Below, one piece after another: positions 10,701 through 19,596 of a stretch of DNA of 64,000 bases. Origin of the DNA: Rhizobium sp. AQ_MP (GTDB taxonomy: Bacteria > Pseudomonadota > Alphaproteobacteria > Rhizobiales > Rhizobiaceae). The notes beneath the pieces were generated by a model. That model did no database searches. It worked only from the letters and a program-made list of their open reading frames with translations, and had not been told where the DNA came from. The translations under genes were made by a program, and so were the position numbers. The DNA is taken from positions 248,001-312,000 of the forward strand of contig NZ_JACJVI010000003.1 of assembly GCF_014237835.1 (NCBI RefSeq). Direction: 5' to 3'. The stretch's first letter is position 1; each line of letters begins with the position of its first letter.

Positions 10701-13700
10701 AAGGCAGCCGCCTGCTGCGAGGTGATGCCGATGTGGCGGAGCTCCACCTGGGCACGCGTCCAGGCATGGATCAGCTCGTGGCTGAAGGAATCCGGGTGGC
10801 GATAGCGTTCGATCGCCTTGTCGACTTCCTCGCGGTTCGGGGCTGCCATGGTCCAGAAGATGACCTGAACCTTCTTGCCGGCCGGCACGCGCACAACGCG
10901 GCGAAGGCTCAGGATCGGATCGAGCGTGAAGCCTTCCGTGCCGGAGAGGCTCGCACCGGGATCGAAGGCAGCTGCCTCACCGAGACTGCGGCCACGGCCG
11001 AGGAACTTGCGGCGATCGGTCTCGAATTCCGTCGGGCGACCCTGGCCTGCACTGTCCACCACCAGATGGGCTACGCAGATATCGGGATCCGACGGGCTGC
11101 GCTTGTTGCGCTCGGCGCGAATGACATCACGACGGCGGCCGAATTCAGTCTTCACGAACATGCGCGAGAAGAGCGGATGTGCGCTGTCGCTATCCTCGTA
11201 GGCCAGCACCGGTTCGGTATAGGACGTTACCTCGATGTAACGGTCTTCCGTGCCGGTGTTCAGGATCGTCAGACGACGGCCCTCGGCATCGTGCTCGGTG
11301 CCGACAATGCATTCGAGGCTCGTCGAGATGTCGCCGACGGTCTTGAAGAACTCGGCCTTGTCGTCGCCGAAGATGACCTTGGACTTTTCATTCGGCGCGC
11401 TGCGCGGCGCCGATGTTGCCGACCACCATTCGTTGGTCGCGGTGTCGCGCAGGAAGAGGAAGGTGCCCCAGCGGTCCTCGGTCGTATCAGGCTTCCAGCG
11501 GGTGACGGACTGTCCGTTCCAGCGGGAGAAGCCCGAGCCGGTGGCCGTCAGCATCACCGAATAGTGGCCGTTCGACAGGAAGACGACTTCGCGGTCCTTG
11601 GTGGCCGGGTCCTCAACTGTGCGGATTTCGGCGCGCAGCAGGTCGGCCTGGCCCTTGCCCGGCGTCTGCGGTTCGTATTTCGCGCTCATGACCGGGATTT
11701 CGCGCGGTGTCTTTTCCTGCAGCAGAAGTTCAGCCGCTTCGATCACCGGGTCGGCGTGGAAAAGGGCGCGCAGACGGCCGTTGAAAGCGACGTTGGCGAT
11801 GGCTGCGATCGACATGCCGTGGTGGTGGGCATAGTAATTGTAGACGACAGCGCATTTCTTGCCATCCGGCAGACGTGTCGGCGTGAAGTCGACAGCATCG
11901 TGGAAGCCGTAGGCACCGAGGGCACCGAGCTTACGCAGACGCTTCAGGTTCTCGAGCGCGGCTTCCGGGTAATACTGGCTGGCGAGGATCGAGGCATAGG
12001 GCGCCACCACGGCGTTTTGTCCCAGACCGCGTTTCAGGCCGAGCGTCGGCACACCGAAGTTGGTGTACTGGTAGTTCATCTCGTGGTCGCGGGCATTGAA
12101 GGCCGCTTCCGAAATGCCCCAGGGAATGTTGAGGCGACGCCCGTGGTTCATCTGCTCGATGACAATCAGATTGTTGGTCTGATTGAGGATGCCGCCTTGA
12201 CGCTCCTGCATGACGAGCGGCGGCATCAGATACTCGAACATCGAGCCCGACCAGGAAATGAGCGCGGCGCGCGCGCCGATCGGCACGACCTGGCGGCCGA
12301 GACGGTACCAGTGCTCCGTGGGCAGGTCGCCCTTGGCAATCGCAAACAGGCTCGTCAGGCGGCATTCCGACGCCAGAAGGTCGTAGCAGGCCTCGTCCAG
12401 TTCACGGGCATCGACGCGGTAGCCGATGGAGAGAAGACGGCGCTCCGGACGGAACAGGAAAGTAAAGTCCATCGAGAAAGCGAGGTTGCGGGCGCGTTCC
12501 GAGAGCTGGTTCAGGCGCTGGCGCAGCGGATCGATGTTCGACAGGTCGAAGGCGGTGTCGGCAATATGCGCTTCACAGACCTGCACGAGGGATTCCGTCC
12601 AGCGCACGACCTCGGCGCTCTGTTCGGAGCGCACTTCGTGGTGCAGGTTGGCCGCAAGCTTCTGGACGTCGCGGGCGAGCACCGCGAGGTTGATGATGCG
12701 GATCGAGGCGAATTCGTGCTCGCGCTTGACCGCGGCCAGGGCCGTGTTGAAGCCGATGATGCGCTCTTCGAGACGGCGGCGAAGCGGGCGGACGGTCTTG
12801 CGGTCGTCCGGCAGCTGGCCGAGGATTTCGAGCAGGATGCCGCCGACATCACCGATACCATCGAGGTTGCCCTGGAGGTGGGCGGAGGGGGCTTCCGCCC
12901 ATTCGCGGCAGGCCGAGGAGATCGCGATCAGATGGCCGGCCAGGTTGCCGCTGTCGACGGCCGAGATGTATTTCGGGCCGAGCGTCTGAAGCGTGTCGGT
13001 GTAGTACCAGTTGTAGAGATGGCCGCGATACTTCTCCATCCGCTCGACGGTCGCAATCGTTTGCTCCATGCGTTCGATCGTCTGCTCGAAGCTGAGCCAG
13101 CCGAAATGGCGGGCGGACACGACCGACAGCAGGTAGACGCCGATATTGGTCGGCGAGGTGCGATGCGCGATGATCGGCTCAGGCGTTTCCTGGAAGTTGT
13201 CCGGCGGCAGATAATTGTCGCCCGCTGTCGTGAAGGTTTCGTAGTAACGCCAGGTACGGCGGGCGATCTTGCGCAGCTCGTAGGAGACGTTCTCAGGGAC
13301 TTCCAGGCTGTCTTCGGTCTCTGCGGACTGGCTGACATACCAGGCAAGCAGTGGCGAGAGCACCCAGAGCAAGGCGAAGGGAAGGCCGATCAGATAGCCA
13401 TAACCGCCGGGCAGGGCAGCGACGCCCACGGAGAGAATGGCGAGGATCGGCGCATGGCGCATGTTCTCATAGTAAGAGGCGATCGAGCCCTGGGCTGCCG
13501 ACTGAACGCTTGCGGCGGTACGCCATTCGAGCAGCAGCTTGCGGCTCACCAGCATGCGGTAAAGCGAGCGCGCGATGGCATCGGCCATCATGCAGGCATT
13601 GTCGGCGATGAAGACGATGCGCAGCGCGACCTGTGCGTTGATCGAGCGGACTTCCGACCATAGCGTCTGGAAGTGGGCTGCCGGAACGATATCGGTCTGG

Positions 13701-16240
13701 CGCGGAACGATGCCGGAGAGAAGCGACAGGGTCGGTGCAACGAAAAGGCTGAAAATCAAAAGCAGCTGCCAGATGGTGGCGCCGACCGGGTCCATGGTGG
13801 CCCAGCCGAGAACCGAGGCCGCGTACCATGCGATCGGGGTCAGCGAGCGGCGCAGGTTGTCGACCATCTTCCAGCGACCGAGGCTGGTGATGCCGCGGCT
13901 GGTGTCGCCGATATAGGGGATCAACTGCCAGTCGCCGCGGGCCCAGCGATGCTGGCGCGAAATTTCCACTTCGTAGCGGGTCGGGAAGTCCTCGACCAGT
14001 TCGACGTCGGTCACCAACGCGCAGCGGGCAAACGAGCCTTCGAGCAGGTCGTGGCTAAGCACGCTGTTCTCATCGATCCGGCCCTTGATCGCCGTTTCGA
14101 AGGCATCGACGTCGTAGAGGCCCTTGCCCGTGAAGGTGCCCTCGCCGGTGATGTCCTGATAGACGTCGGAAACAGTGAAGACATAAGGGTCGAGGCCGCG
14201 GTTCATCGAGAAGATGCGCTGGAAGACCGAGGCATCCTTGCCGGTCGTGAGCGACGGGGTGACGCGCGGCTGCAGGACGCCGTAACCGCTGATCACGCGG
14301 CCGGTCTTTTCGTCGTGGACCGGCCGGTTGATCGGGTGGTGCATCTTGCCGACGAGCTTGGTGACCGCATCACGCATCAGGCGCGTGTCGGCGTCGAGCG
14401 TCATCACATAGCGCACGTTTTCCGGCACCATGTTGGCACCAGGCAGATAGGATGTGTCACGGTCGCCGCGCAGCAGCAGGTTCAGCTCGTGCAGCTTGCC
14501 GCGCTTGCGCTCCCATCCCATCCAGCAACCTTCCGCCTCGTTGTAGAGGCGGCGACGATGCAGGAGATAGAAGCGCGTCTTGCCAGCGAAATCGTATCGG
14601 CTGTTGAGCTGCGCCACCTCGCGCTTGGCATAGTCCAGCACCTCCATGTCGGCGGAGGATTCTTCCGTCTGGCTGTCCTTCCAGTCGCTCAGCAGAGCAA
14701 AGTAGATCTCGCCATGGGGGTTGGTGAGATAGTGGACTTCGAGGTTGCGGACGAGTTCATCGACATCGTCGCGCTTTGTGATCATGCACGGCACGACGAC
14801 GAGGGTGCGGGCTTCCTCGGGAATGCCTTGCTTGAACTCGTAGCCGGTCAGGCGGAAGGGTTTGACGAAGAAGGTCACCAGCGTGTTGAAGAGGCCCGTT
14901 GCGCCCTCCGACACCGGGAGCGATACGAGGATCAGGAGCACCAGTATGAGCGAGGTTGGCAGCGCCATCTGGTTGAGGAAATGGCCAATGACGGCGAGCG
15001 CGGCAATCGTCAGCGCGATGACGGGAACCGCGATCGAGAGCCAGTTCAGTCGCTTGATGAAATCGGTGATGATGCGCGACAGCGGCTGGCTGTAGCCGAT
15101 CGCATTTTCGAGTTCGGTGCGGCGATTGCCGACAAGGTAGCTGCCGACGTCGAGATGGCCCTCCGGGCCCGCCGCCTCGGTGGCGAGATCGATCGCGGTC
15201 TGGGCAATCTCGATCTCGGTCTGGTCACAGCGGCGCGCCAGCTTTTCGATCGTGTTGCGGTACGCATTGCGCGAGCCGAAATCGAGCTGACGGTAATCGG
15301 TGTGCTGACCGAGTACCCGGTCGACATGGCTCACCTCTTCGACCCAGACCGACCATTCCTTGTCGTCGATCTCGCGCAGGCCGCGGACGATGTTGCCCAT
15401 CGTCACATTGCCCGAGGAGAGACGATTGTGCTCGGCGTCCATGGCCTCCTGGGCGGTGCGGCCGGCTGCTTCCAGACGGCTTTCCAGCCATTCTACCGCG
15501 AAGCTCGTGTTCTGCGAGCCGTTGCGCAGACGATAGAGGAACTGGGTCGCGAAGGTGTTATCGTCGGCCAGCTGCTCGATCTGGCTGAGATAAGTTGCTG
15601 CTGCGACCGGGTCGTTGAGGCGGACGATCTCGTCGGCCACTTCATTGGCGCGACGGCGCATCCGGCGCGAACGGTCGACGCGGGTCGCAATGCGACGGAG
15701 GTTCTCGACCAGCACGAAGCGGACGATCGAGGGCAGCGCCCAGAGTTCACCGATTTCCAGCGTCTGATGCTGCTGATAGCCCTCGACTAGCGCGGTCATG
15801 CTTTCCTGGCTGACGGTCGAATGGGTATGGGCGACATAAAGCCAAGCGAGCGCCATGGTGCGCGGAATTTCGCGGCTGCCCACCTTCATCGTCGGCAGCT
15901 GGCGATAGAACTTCTTCGGGAAGTCTCGGCGAACTTCCTGGATCGCTTCTTCGATCACATAATGGTTGTCGAGCAGCCATTCGGCCGCCGGCGTGATGGT
16001 TGCGCCGGCCTCCACGTCAGCGGCGGTCGCGCGGTAGACACGCAGGATCTCGCGCTCGTTTTCCTTGTGCCGGGCGAAGAAGTCAAAATCCATCAGGCCG
16101 GGAAGTTCCGTGGCGCCATTCAGCGCCAGGGATTCCGCACTTTCCCTCAATTCCTCGATCGTGAAGTAGGCAGATCTGATGGAATCGTTGTGGTCGATCT
16201 GCTTTGTTTCGAGGTCGCGCGATGGGACATGCAGCGTCAT
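7733..16240 (-). CDS. ndvB: Cyclic beta-1,2-glucan synthase NdvB/ChvB
   Basis: Giant inner-membrane enzyme of 2835 aa (family about 2830) that initiates, elongates, cyclises and trims cyclic beta-1,2-glucan from UDP-glucose. Visible parts: membrane segments near residues 400-470, 810-850 and 940-980; a GT84 glycosyltransferase core with 'TLDADTRLM' (~613) and 'QHRWARGDWQ' (~767); a central glucan-binding region; and C-terminal glycoside-phosphorylase (GH94-like) modules with 'GGDWNDGMNRVG' (~2513) that control chain length. The C-terminus ends in a Lys/Pro/Ala-rich tail. The frame is intact. Product export is expected to be through NdvA. Confidence 0.97.
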   Translation of the reverse strand: MTLHVPSRDLETKQIDHNDSIRSAYFTIEELRESAESLALNGATELPGLMDFDFFARHKENEREILRVYRATAADVEAGATITPAAEWLLDNHYVIEEAIQEVRRDFPKKFYRQLPTMKVGSREIPRTMALAWLYVAHTHSTVSQESMTALVEGYQQHQTLEIGELWALPSIVRFVLVENLRRIATRVDRSRRMRRRANEVADEIVRLNDPVAAATYLSQIEQLADDNTFATQFLYRLRNGSQNTSFAVEWLESRLEAAGRTAQEAMDAEHNRLSSGNVTMGNIVRGLREIDDKEWSVWVEEVSHVDRVLGQHTDYRQLDFGSRNAYRNTIEKLARRCDQTEIEIAQTAIDLATEAAGPEGHLDVGSYLVGNRRTELENAIGYSQPLSRIITDFIKRLNWLSIAVPVIALTIAALAVIGHFLNQMALPTSLILVLLILVSLPVSEGATGLFNTLVTFFVKPFRLTGYEFKQGIPEEARTLVVVPCMITKRDDVDELVRNLEVHYLTNPHGEIYFALLSDWKDSQTEESSADMEVLDYAKREVAQLNSRYDFAGKTRFYLLHRRRLYNEAEGCWMGWERKRGKLHELNLLLRGDRDTSYLPGANMVPENVRYVMTLDADTRLMRDAVTKLVGKMHHPINRPVHDEKTGRVISGYGVLQPRVTPSLTTGKDASVFQRIFSMNRGLDPYVFTVSDVYQDITGEGTFTGKGLYDVDAFETAIKGRIDENSVLSHDLLEGSFARCALVTDVELVEDFPTRYEVEISRQHRWARGDWQLIPYIGDTSRGITSLGRWKMVDNLRRSLTPIAWYAASVLGWATMDPVGATIWQLLLIFSLFVAPTLSLLSGIVPRQTDIVPAAHFQTLWSEVRSINAQVALRIVFIADNACMMADAIARSLYRMLVSRKLLLEWRTAASVQSAAQGSIASYYENMRHAPILAILSVGVAALPGGYGYLIGLPFALLWVLSPLLAWYVSQSAETEDSLEVPENVSYELRKIARRTWRYYETFTTAGDNYLPPDNFQETPEPIIAHRTSPTNIGVYLLSVVSARHFGWLSFEQTIERMEQTIATVERMEKYRGHLYNWYYTDTLQTLGPKYISAVDSGNLAGHLIAISSACREWAEAPSAHLQGNLDGIGDVGGILLEILGQLPDDRKTVRPLRRRLEERIIGFNTALAAVKREHEFASIRIINLAVLARDVQKLAANLHHEVRSEQSAEVVRWTESLVQVCEAHIADTAFDLSNIDPLRQRLNQLSERARNLAFSMDFTFLFRPERRLLSIGYRVDARELDEACYDLLASECRLTSLFAIAKGDLPTEHWYRLGRQVVPIGARAALISWSGSMFEYLMPPLVMQERQGGILNQTNNLIVIEQMNHGRRLNIPWGISEAAFNARDHEMNYQYTNFGVPTLGLKRGLGQNAVVAPYASILASQYYPEAALENLKRLRKLGALGAYGFHDAVDFTPTRLPDGKKCAVVYNYYAHHHGMSIAAIANVAFNGRLRALFHADPVIEAAELLLQEKTPREIPVMSAKYEPQTPGKGQADLLRAEIRTVEDPATKDREVVFLSNGHYSVMLTATGSGFSRWNGQSVTRWKPDTTEDRWGTFLFLRDTATNEWWSATSAPRSAPNEKSKVIFGDDKAEFFKTVGDISTSLECIVGTEHDAEGRRLTILNTGTEDRYIEVTSYTEPVLAYEDSDSAHPLFSRMFVKTEFGRRRDVIRAERNKRSPSDPDICVAHLVVDSAGQGRPTEFETDRRKFLGRGRSLGEAAAFDPGASLSGTEGFTLDPILSLRRVVRVPAGKKVQVIFWTMAAPNREEVDKAIERYRHPDSFSHELIHAWTRAQVELRHIGITSQQAAAFQHLGRYLTYPDNHLRADPETVRKGLKSQSALWPMAISGDFPIFALRINDDMDMDIAREAMSALEYLRRRGVVADLAIINERATSYAQDMQHALDQMADNLRHRLPGGRQHVFTVRDDLQDEGATLAVLAAARVVLHTRNGKIVDQVNRAVSLFATPRTIDGEAEWAGLPPALPAPSKSAQKADGADLDFWNGFGGFSKDGKQYVVRLDGTASTPHPWINVIANESFGFHVSAEGAGFTWSQNSRDYQVTPWTNDPVINRPGEAFYVTDLASGRAYATVSALNLDPTARFETRHGLGYSTFVSRHGDLEIELNQTVDRERPVKLTKIRLKNVSDEARKFRIYGYAEWVLGNNPARTAPFVLSTFDEETGALLASNPYDINYPGRFAFLAGPEQPDGYTASRREFIGRNGTIKLPQAVARASGLSGSIESESDPCAAIAFDVELSPGQSRDMTFLLGETDTAEKAIDLVKTVRGSGFETILKTNTDFWTGFTGKLSVETGDKGFDNLVNRWLPYQALACRIFARAGFYQASGAYGFRDQLQDTLAFLTVEPHLARRQILNAAARQFIEGDVQHWWLPQTGAGVRTMISDDVVWLAYAIDQYVSTTGDEAILAEQVPFLDGPELKQGQHDSFFLPNTAAETADLYEHAARALDLAIARTGEHGLPLILGGDWNDGMNRVGIEGRGESVWLGWLLAATLERFKAQAERRGERERSARWSDHVAKLKAALETAGWDGDHYRRGYFDDGSPLGSNGSLQCQIDSIAQSWSVLSGLGDPAHTAKALDSAVSKLVDTETGIVRLFTPAFEKPEVDPGYIGAYPPGVRENGGQYTHAAIWLGLSLVKAGRLSDAWRVFELLNPINHARTPEEAEQYRVEPYVVAADIYGGSGYAGRGGWTWYTGSAGWLYRFAVEGFLGIRRKGSDIVVTPALPEHWQGFKAKVEIDGRKVDVAVTRKAEGYDVTLDGKAQEIGQDLPPAPPPAKKPARKPKVKAAE

Positions 16241-16597
16241 GAAGGATAAGTTCTCGGTTCGGTGGTTTAATGAAAAGCCGTTGTGGTTGGACCGACCCGG
16301 TCTTCACCGTCGCGCCTCATTGCACAAAATTGGGCTGTTGACCAACAATCGGGGCAGAAAAAGGCCGTAATACGACGATAAGCGGCGGCGGCTACACTCT
16401 CAGTACGACTTTCGCATGCTGGCAGGTGAATTGGCGTTTTTATGCCTTATTTCAAGTCACTGGCCAAGTGGCTTACGCGCCTGAAGTGTGTGCCTGTCCT
16501 GCGCATGCGAGCATAGGCACAGTCGATCTGTCGGTGAGGTTACCAGATCCCAAACATCTGCATGGCAAGGTGTTGTCCGGCTCCCCTTCTGCAAGCC
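16241..16597. other. 357-bp gene-free stretch upstream of ndvB
   Basis: Leader and promoter region of ndvB, between the start of ndvB and the stop of the TetR gene. Short open frames here have no recognisable product. An inverted repeat (16454-16461 with 16467-16474, seven of eight pairs) is the only ordered element I noticed. I could not assign a promoter with confidence. Confidence 0.4.
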
Positions 16598-17233
16598 TCA
16601 ATCATCGTCTTCCAGGGACACACCACCGAGCATCGCCTCGACAGCGTCCAGTGCGATCTGCGGCAGGCGTCGCTCATCGAAAAGGTCGCTCGCGAGGGAA
16701 TTCTCCAGCCACAGACCGTCAATAAGGCCGTTGATTGCGACTGCCAGATGACGCACCTCCGCAAATGGCGGCTTCTGCTGCCGCGTTGAGAGAACAGCCC
16801 GGATGAGATCCTCAAGAATGCCAATGAAAACGAGGTAGTTTTCCCGATGGATCCGCGCGAGGTCCTCGTTTGATCGCACGCGGCCGATGAACGCGGCCCA
16901 TAGGGACAAGGCCTTGGGATCGGCAATGGGCGGACTGACATTGGCGACGATGAACTCCCGCAATCGCCTGCGCGGATCCGCATCCGCCCCCCTCATGGCA
17001 TCGATCGCAGTGCCGGTCATTCCTGCCAGCATCTCGCGATAGGCCGCCTGGATCATCTCATCCTTGCCGGAAAAGTAGTGCCGGACCAAACCGCCGGTCA
17101 CACCGGCTCTGGCGGCGATGTCGCGGACCGTCGCACCTTCCAGACCGTGCTCCGAAACGCTGTCCAGCGTCGCGGCTATCAGGTCTTTTCGACGCTCGGC
17201 TTCCCCGGCACGCTGGAACGTGCGTCGTGTCAT
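16598..17233 (-). CDS. TetR-family transcriptional regulator (BetI-like)
   Basis: A 211-aa repressor. The HTH lies at residues ~15-55 ('GATVRDIAARAGVTGGLVRHYF'-type recognition helix), followed by an all-helical ligand domain that resembles the BetI C-terminal domain ('LSLWAAFIGRVRSNEDL'). I start at ATG 17233, preceded by GGAG seven bases away, not at an upstream TTG. It is divergent from the M20 amidohydrolase gene, with a 14-bp palindrome in the gap at 17293-17306, so local autoregulation and control of the amidohydrolase is likely. The betaine link of true BetI is not supported here, since no betAB genes are nearby. Confidence 0.85.
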   Translation of the reverse strand: MTRRTFQRAGEAERRKDLIAATLDSVSEHGLEGATVRDIAARAGVTGGLVRHYFSGKDEMIQAAYREMLAGMTGTAIDAMRGADADPRRRLREFIVANVSPPIADPKALSLWAAFIGRVRSNEDLARIHRENYLVFIGILEDLIRAVLSTRQQKPPFAEVRHLAVAINGLIDGLWLENSLASDLFDERRLPQIALDAVEAMLGGVSLEDDD

Positions 17234-17292
17234 GCGGCAACTCCAGCCAGGCAAATAGGGCAGCGCTTCTGCCGTCGAGGCGACATTTTACA

Positions 17293-17306
17293 CGGTTGAA
17301 CAACCG
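17293..17306. promoter_or_regulatory. Candidate TetR operator
   Basis: Perfect palindrome CGGTTG-AA-CAACCG in the 136-bp gap between the divergent TetR and M20 genes. Position and symmetry suit a TetR dimer site, but it is unproven. Confidence 0.4.
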
Positions 17307-17369
17307 GGCGGCAAGTGCAACAGTCCGCGCCTCCAAGAACTGTTCTGCAGATGCCGAGAGGTGAAACCC

Positions 17370-18533
17370 ATGACGATCCACGCTCCCAATGTGATGGCCG
17401 AAGTGCTCGCAACGCGCCACCATCTGCACCGGTTTCCGGAGATCGGTCTGTCGGAGTTCAAGACCTCGGACTACGTCGCTGAACAGCTGACGGCGCTTGG
17501 TTATGAGGTCACCCGGGGGCTTGCCAAGACCGGCGTGGTCGCGACCCTTCGGAACGGCAGCAGTGATCGCAGCATCGGCATTCGTGCCGATTTCGATGCC
17601 CTGCCGATCCTTGAGGAAACCGGGCTTCCCTATGCCAGCGAGATCCCCGGAGTGATGCATGCCTGCGGGCATGACGGCCACACGGCCATGCTTCTCGGGG
17701 CGGCCAAGATCCTGGCCGAGCGGCGGAATTTCGATGGCACCATTCATCTCATCTTCCAGCCGGCCGAGGAGAATTTCGGCGGTGCGCGGATCATGATCGA
17801 GGATGGTCTGTTCGAGCGCTTCCCCTGCGATGCCGTCTTTGCGCTGCATAACGATCCGGAAATCCCCTTCGGTCACATCGCGCTACGCGAGGGGCCGATC
17901 ATGGCCGCCGTGGACGAGTGCAAGATCACCGTCAATGGTCGCGGCGGTCATGGTGCCGAGCCTCAGTCGACGGCCGATCCAATCGTCTGTGGCGCGTCCA
18001 TCGTCATGGCGCTGCAGACGATCGTTTCGCGCAACATCCATCCGCTCGACCCGACCGTGATCACCGTTGGCGGGTTCCATGCGGGTGCCGCAAGCAATGT
18101 CATTCCGGAGCGGGCAGAGATGGTGCTCTCGATCCGGTCCTTCGATCCGAAAGTGCGGGACCAGCTGGAGCAGCGCATCCGTGGCGTGGCCGAGGGGCAG
18201 GCAGCGAGCTACGGGATGGGCGTCACCATCGACTACCAGCGCGGTTATGACCCGACAATCAATCACAAGGCGGAAACCGATTTCGTCCGCGATCTCGCCG
18301 TCAGCTTTGCCGGGCAGGAGAAGGTCTATGATCTCGCCCGTCCGATGATGGGCAGTGAAGACTTTGCCTACATGCTTGCCAAGCGGCCGGGCACCTATTT
18401 CTTCCTGGGCACGCAGCGCACGCCCAACGATCCGCCGCTGCATCATCCGCGCTACGACTTCAACGATGACATCCTGCCCGTCGGTACCACCTTCTGGGTG
18501 GAGCTTGCCGAACGTTATCTTTCGAGGTCCTGA
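17370..18533 (+). CDS. M20 family amidohydrolase (hippurate hydrolase-like)
   Basis: Cytosolic zinc amidohydrolase of 387 aa, of the M20D group that cleaves N-acyl amino acids, hippurate or indole-acetyl conjugates. Metal-binding motifs are visible: 'MHACGHDGHTAM', 'FQPAEEN', 'RGGHGAEPQ' (lid domain) and the late 'MGSEDFAYM'. I start at ATG 17370 because GAGAGGTG sits just upstream and overlaps the GTG used by the longer frame. The gene is divergent from a TetR regulator, and its 3' end overlaps that of the DMT transporter by 19 bp. The exact substrate cannot be read from sequence. Confidence 0.88.
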   Translation: MTIHAPNVMAEVLATRHHLHRFPEIGLSEFKTSDYVAEQLTALGYEVTRGLAKTGVVATLRNGSSDRSIGIRADFDALPILEETGLPYASEIPGVMHACGHDGHTAMLLGAAKILAERRNFDGTIHLIFQPAEENFGGARIMIEDGLFERFPCDAVFALHNDPEIPFGHIALREGPIMAAVDECKITVNGRGGHGAEPQSTADPIVCGASIVMALQTIVSRNIHPLDPTVITVGGFHAGAASNVIPERAEMVLSIRSFDPKVRDQLEQRIRGVAEGQAASYGMGVTIDYQRGYDPTINHKAETDFVRDLAVSFAGQEKVYDLARPMMGSEDFAYMLAKRPGTYFFLGTQRTPNDPPLHHPRYDFNDDILPVGTTFWVELAERYLSRS

Positions 18534-19447
18534 GCCGGCATCCGACGGCGCTCGGCAAAGAGAATGATGAGGCCTGCGCCGGCGATCAGCACGGCGCCGG
18601 CCCAAACATTGGGGCCGGGCACTTCCTGCCAGATGGCATAGCCCAGCGCGAAGGCCCAGATGAGGGCGGTGTATTCGAGCGGTGCAATCACCGAAATCGG
18701 CGCGCGGCGCAGAGCCTCGAAGTAACTGAGCTGGCCAATGCCCCCGATCACGCCGACCGCGAGCAGCAGGATCTGGCTCGGTCCACTCGGCATGGTCCAG
18801 GAGACAAGCGCCATCGGGGTCGTCAGTGCCAGGAAGAAGACATTGGTCATCGTCATCTGAACCATGCTGCTGGCGCTCTGGCTGGTGGTGCGCAGGAGCG
18901 TCGTCGCAATGGCCCAGCAGACGGCGGCGACCAGCGCGAGATAGACCGGCCAGCCGGTGGCCATGCCGGTCGGATTGCTGGCGATCACCACGCCGGCAAA
19001 GCCGGTCAAGACAGCAATCCAGCTGCTCATCGGCACCTTTTCACCGAGGATCGGAATGGCCAGCAGGATCGCGGCGATCGGCGCGGCGAAATAGAGCGTG
19101 GTAAGGTCTGCAAGTGGCAGATGCCTGGCGGCGTTGAAGTAGCAAAGCCAGGCGGCGAGCAGGAAGAGGCTGCGCAGCATCATGGGGCGCAGCGCAGGCG
19201 ACTTGACCGTCTCGACGGCCAGCGATCGACCACCGAGAATGTAGCAGCCGAGCAGGATCGCGATGCTACGGCAAAACAGGATCTGCCAGACCGTCGTGCT
19301 CTCCACCAGCAGCTTGATCATGGCGTCATGCATGGCGAAGAGGAAATAGGCGAGACTGGAAAGCAGGATGCCAGCGCCGACTGCGGTTTTCACGGGAGAT
19401 ATCTTTCGGATGAAGTGCCCCGAACCGGAGCGCGCATTACGCCCCAT
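18515..19447 (-). CDS. DMT superfamily transporter (EamA domains)
   Basis: A 310-aa inner-membrane protein with about ten hydrophobic segments in two EamA repeats (roughly residues 20-155 and 165-300), typical of drug/metabolite exporters. The N-terminal 18 residues are polar and the ribosome site before ATG 19447 is weak, so the true start may be a little downstream. It is convergent with the amidohydrolase (19-bp overlap) and divergent from the MFS gene. Substrate unknown. Confidence 0.85.
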   Translation of the reverse strand: MGRNARSGSGHFIRKISPVKTAVGAGILLSSLAYFLFAMHDAMIKLLVESTTVWQILFCRSIAILLGCYILGGRSLAVETVKSPALRPMMLRSLFLLAAWLCYFNAARHLPLADLTTLYFAAPIAAILLAIPILGEKVPMSSWIAVLTGFAGVVIASNPTGMATGWPVYLALVAAVCWAIATTLLRTTSQSASSMVQMTMTNVFFLALTTPMALVSWTMPSGPSQILLLAVGVIGGIGQLSYFEALRRAPISVIAPLEYTALIWAFALGYAIWQEVPGPNVWAGAVLIAGAGLIILFAERRRMPAQDLER

Positions 19448-19552
19448 GTGTCGGAGCTTGACGCTGCCATGTCAACCAGCTGCATGTGGTTCGATACTGT
19501 TGTCACGCGAAACAAAAATTTACAGCTGGTGCGCGCAAGGGCGATTGCCGAC

Positions 19553-19564
19553 TAAATCGATTTA
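19553..19564. promoter_or_regulatory. LacI/GalR-type operator-like palindrome
   Basis: Perfect 12-bp palindrome TAAATCGATTTA, with the central AANCGNTT typical of LacI-family operators, 32 bp upstream of the MFS start. No LacI-family gene lies in the window, so a distant regulator is implied if the site is real. Confidence 0.35.
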
Positions 19565-19596
19565 ACTAAAGTGCGGCCCCACCACGGGAGCAGGAT

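Noticed and set aside
10292-15790. Long plus-strand open frames (up to 1123 aa) opposite ndvB
   Set aside because: They are antisense shadows in a GC-rich gene; their translations have no domains and ndvB is unbroken.
16426-16751. Small open frames between ndvB and the TetR gene
   Set aside because: No ribosome sites, no domains, and they run into the TetR gene on the opposite strand.
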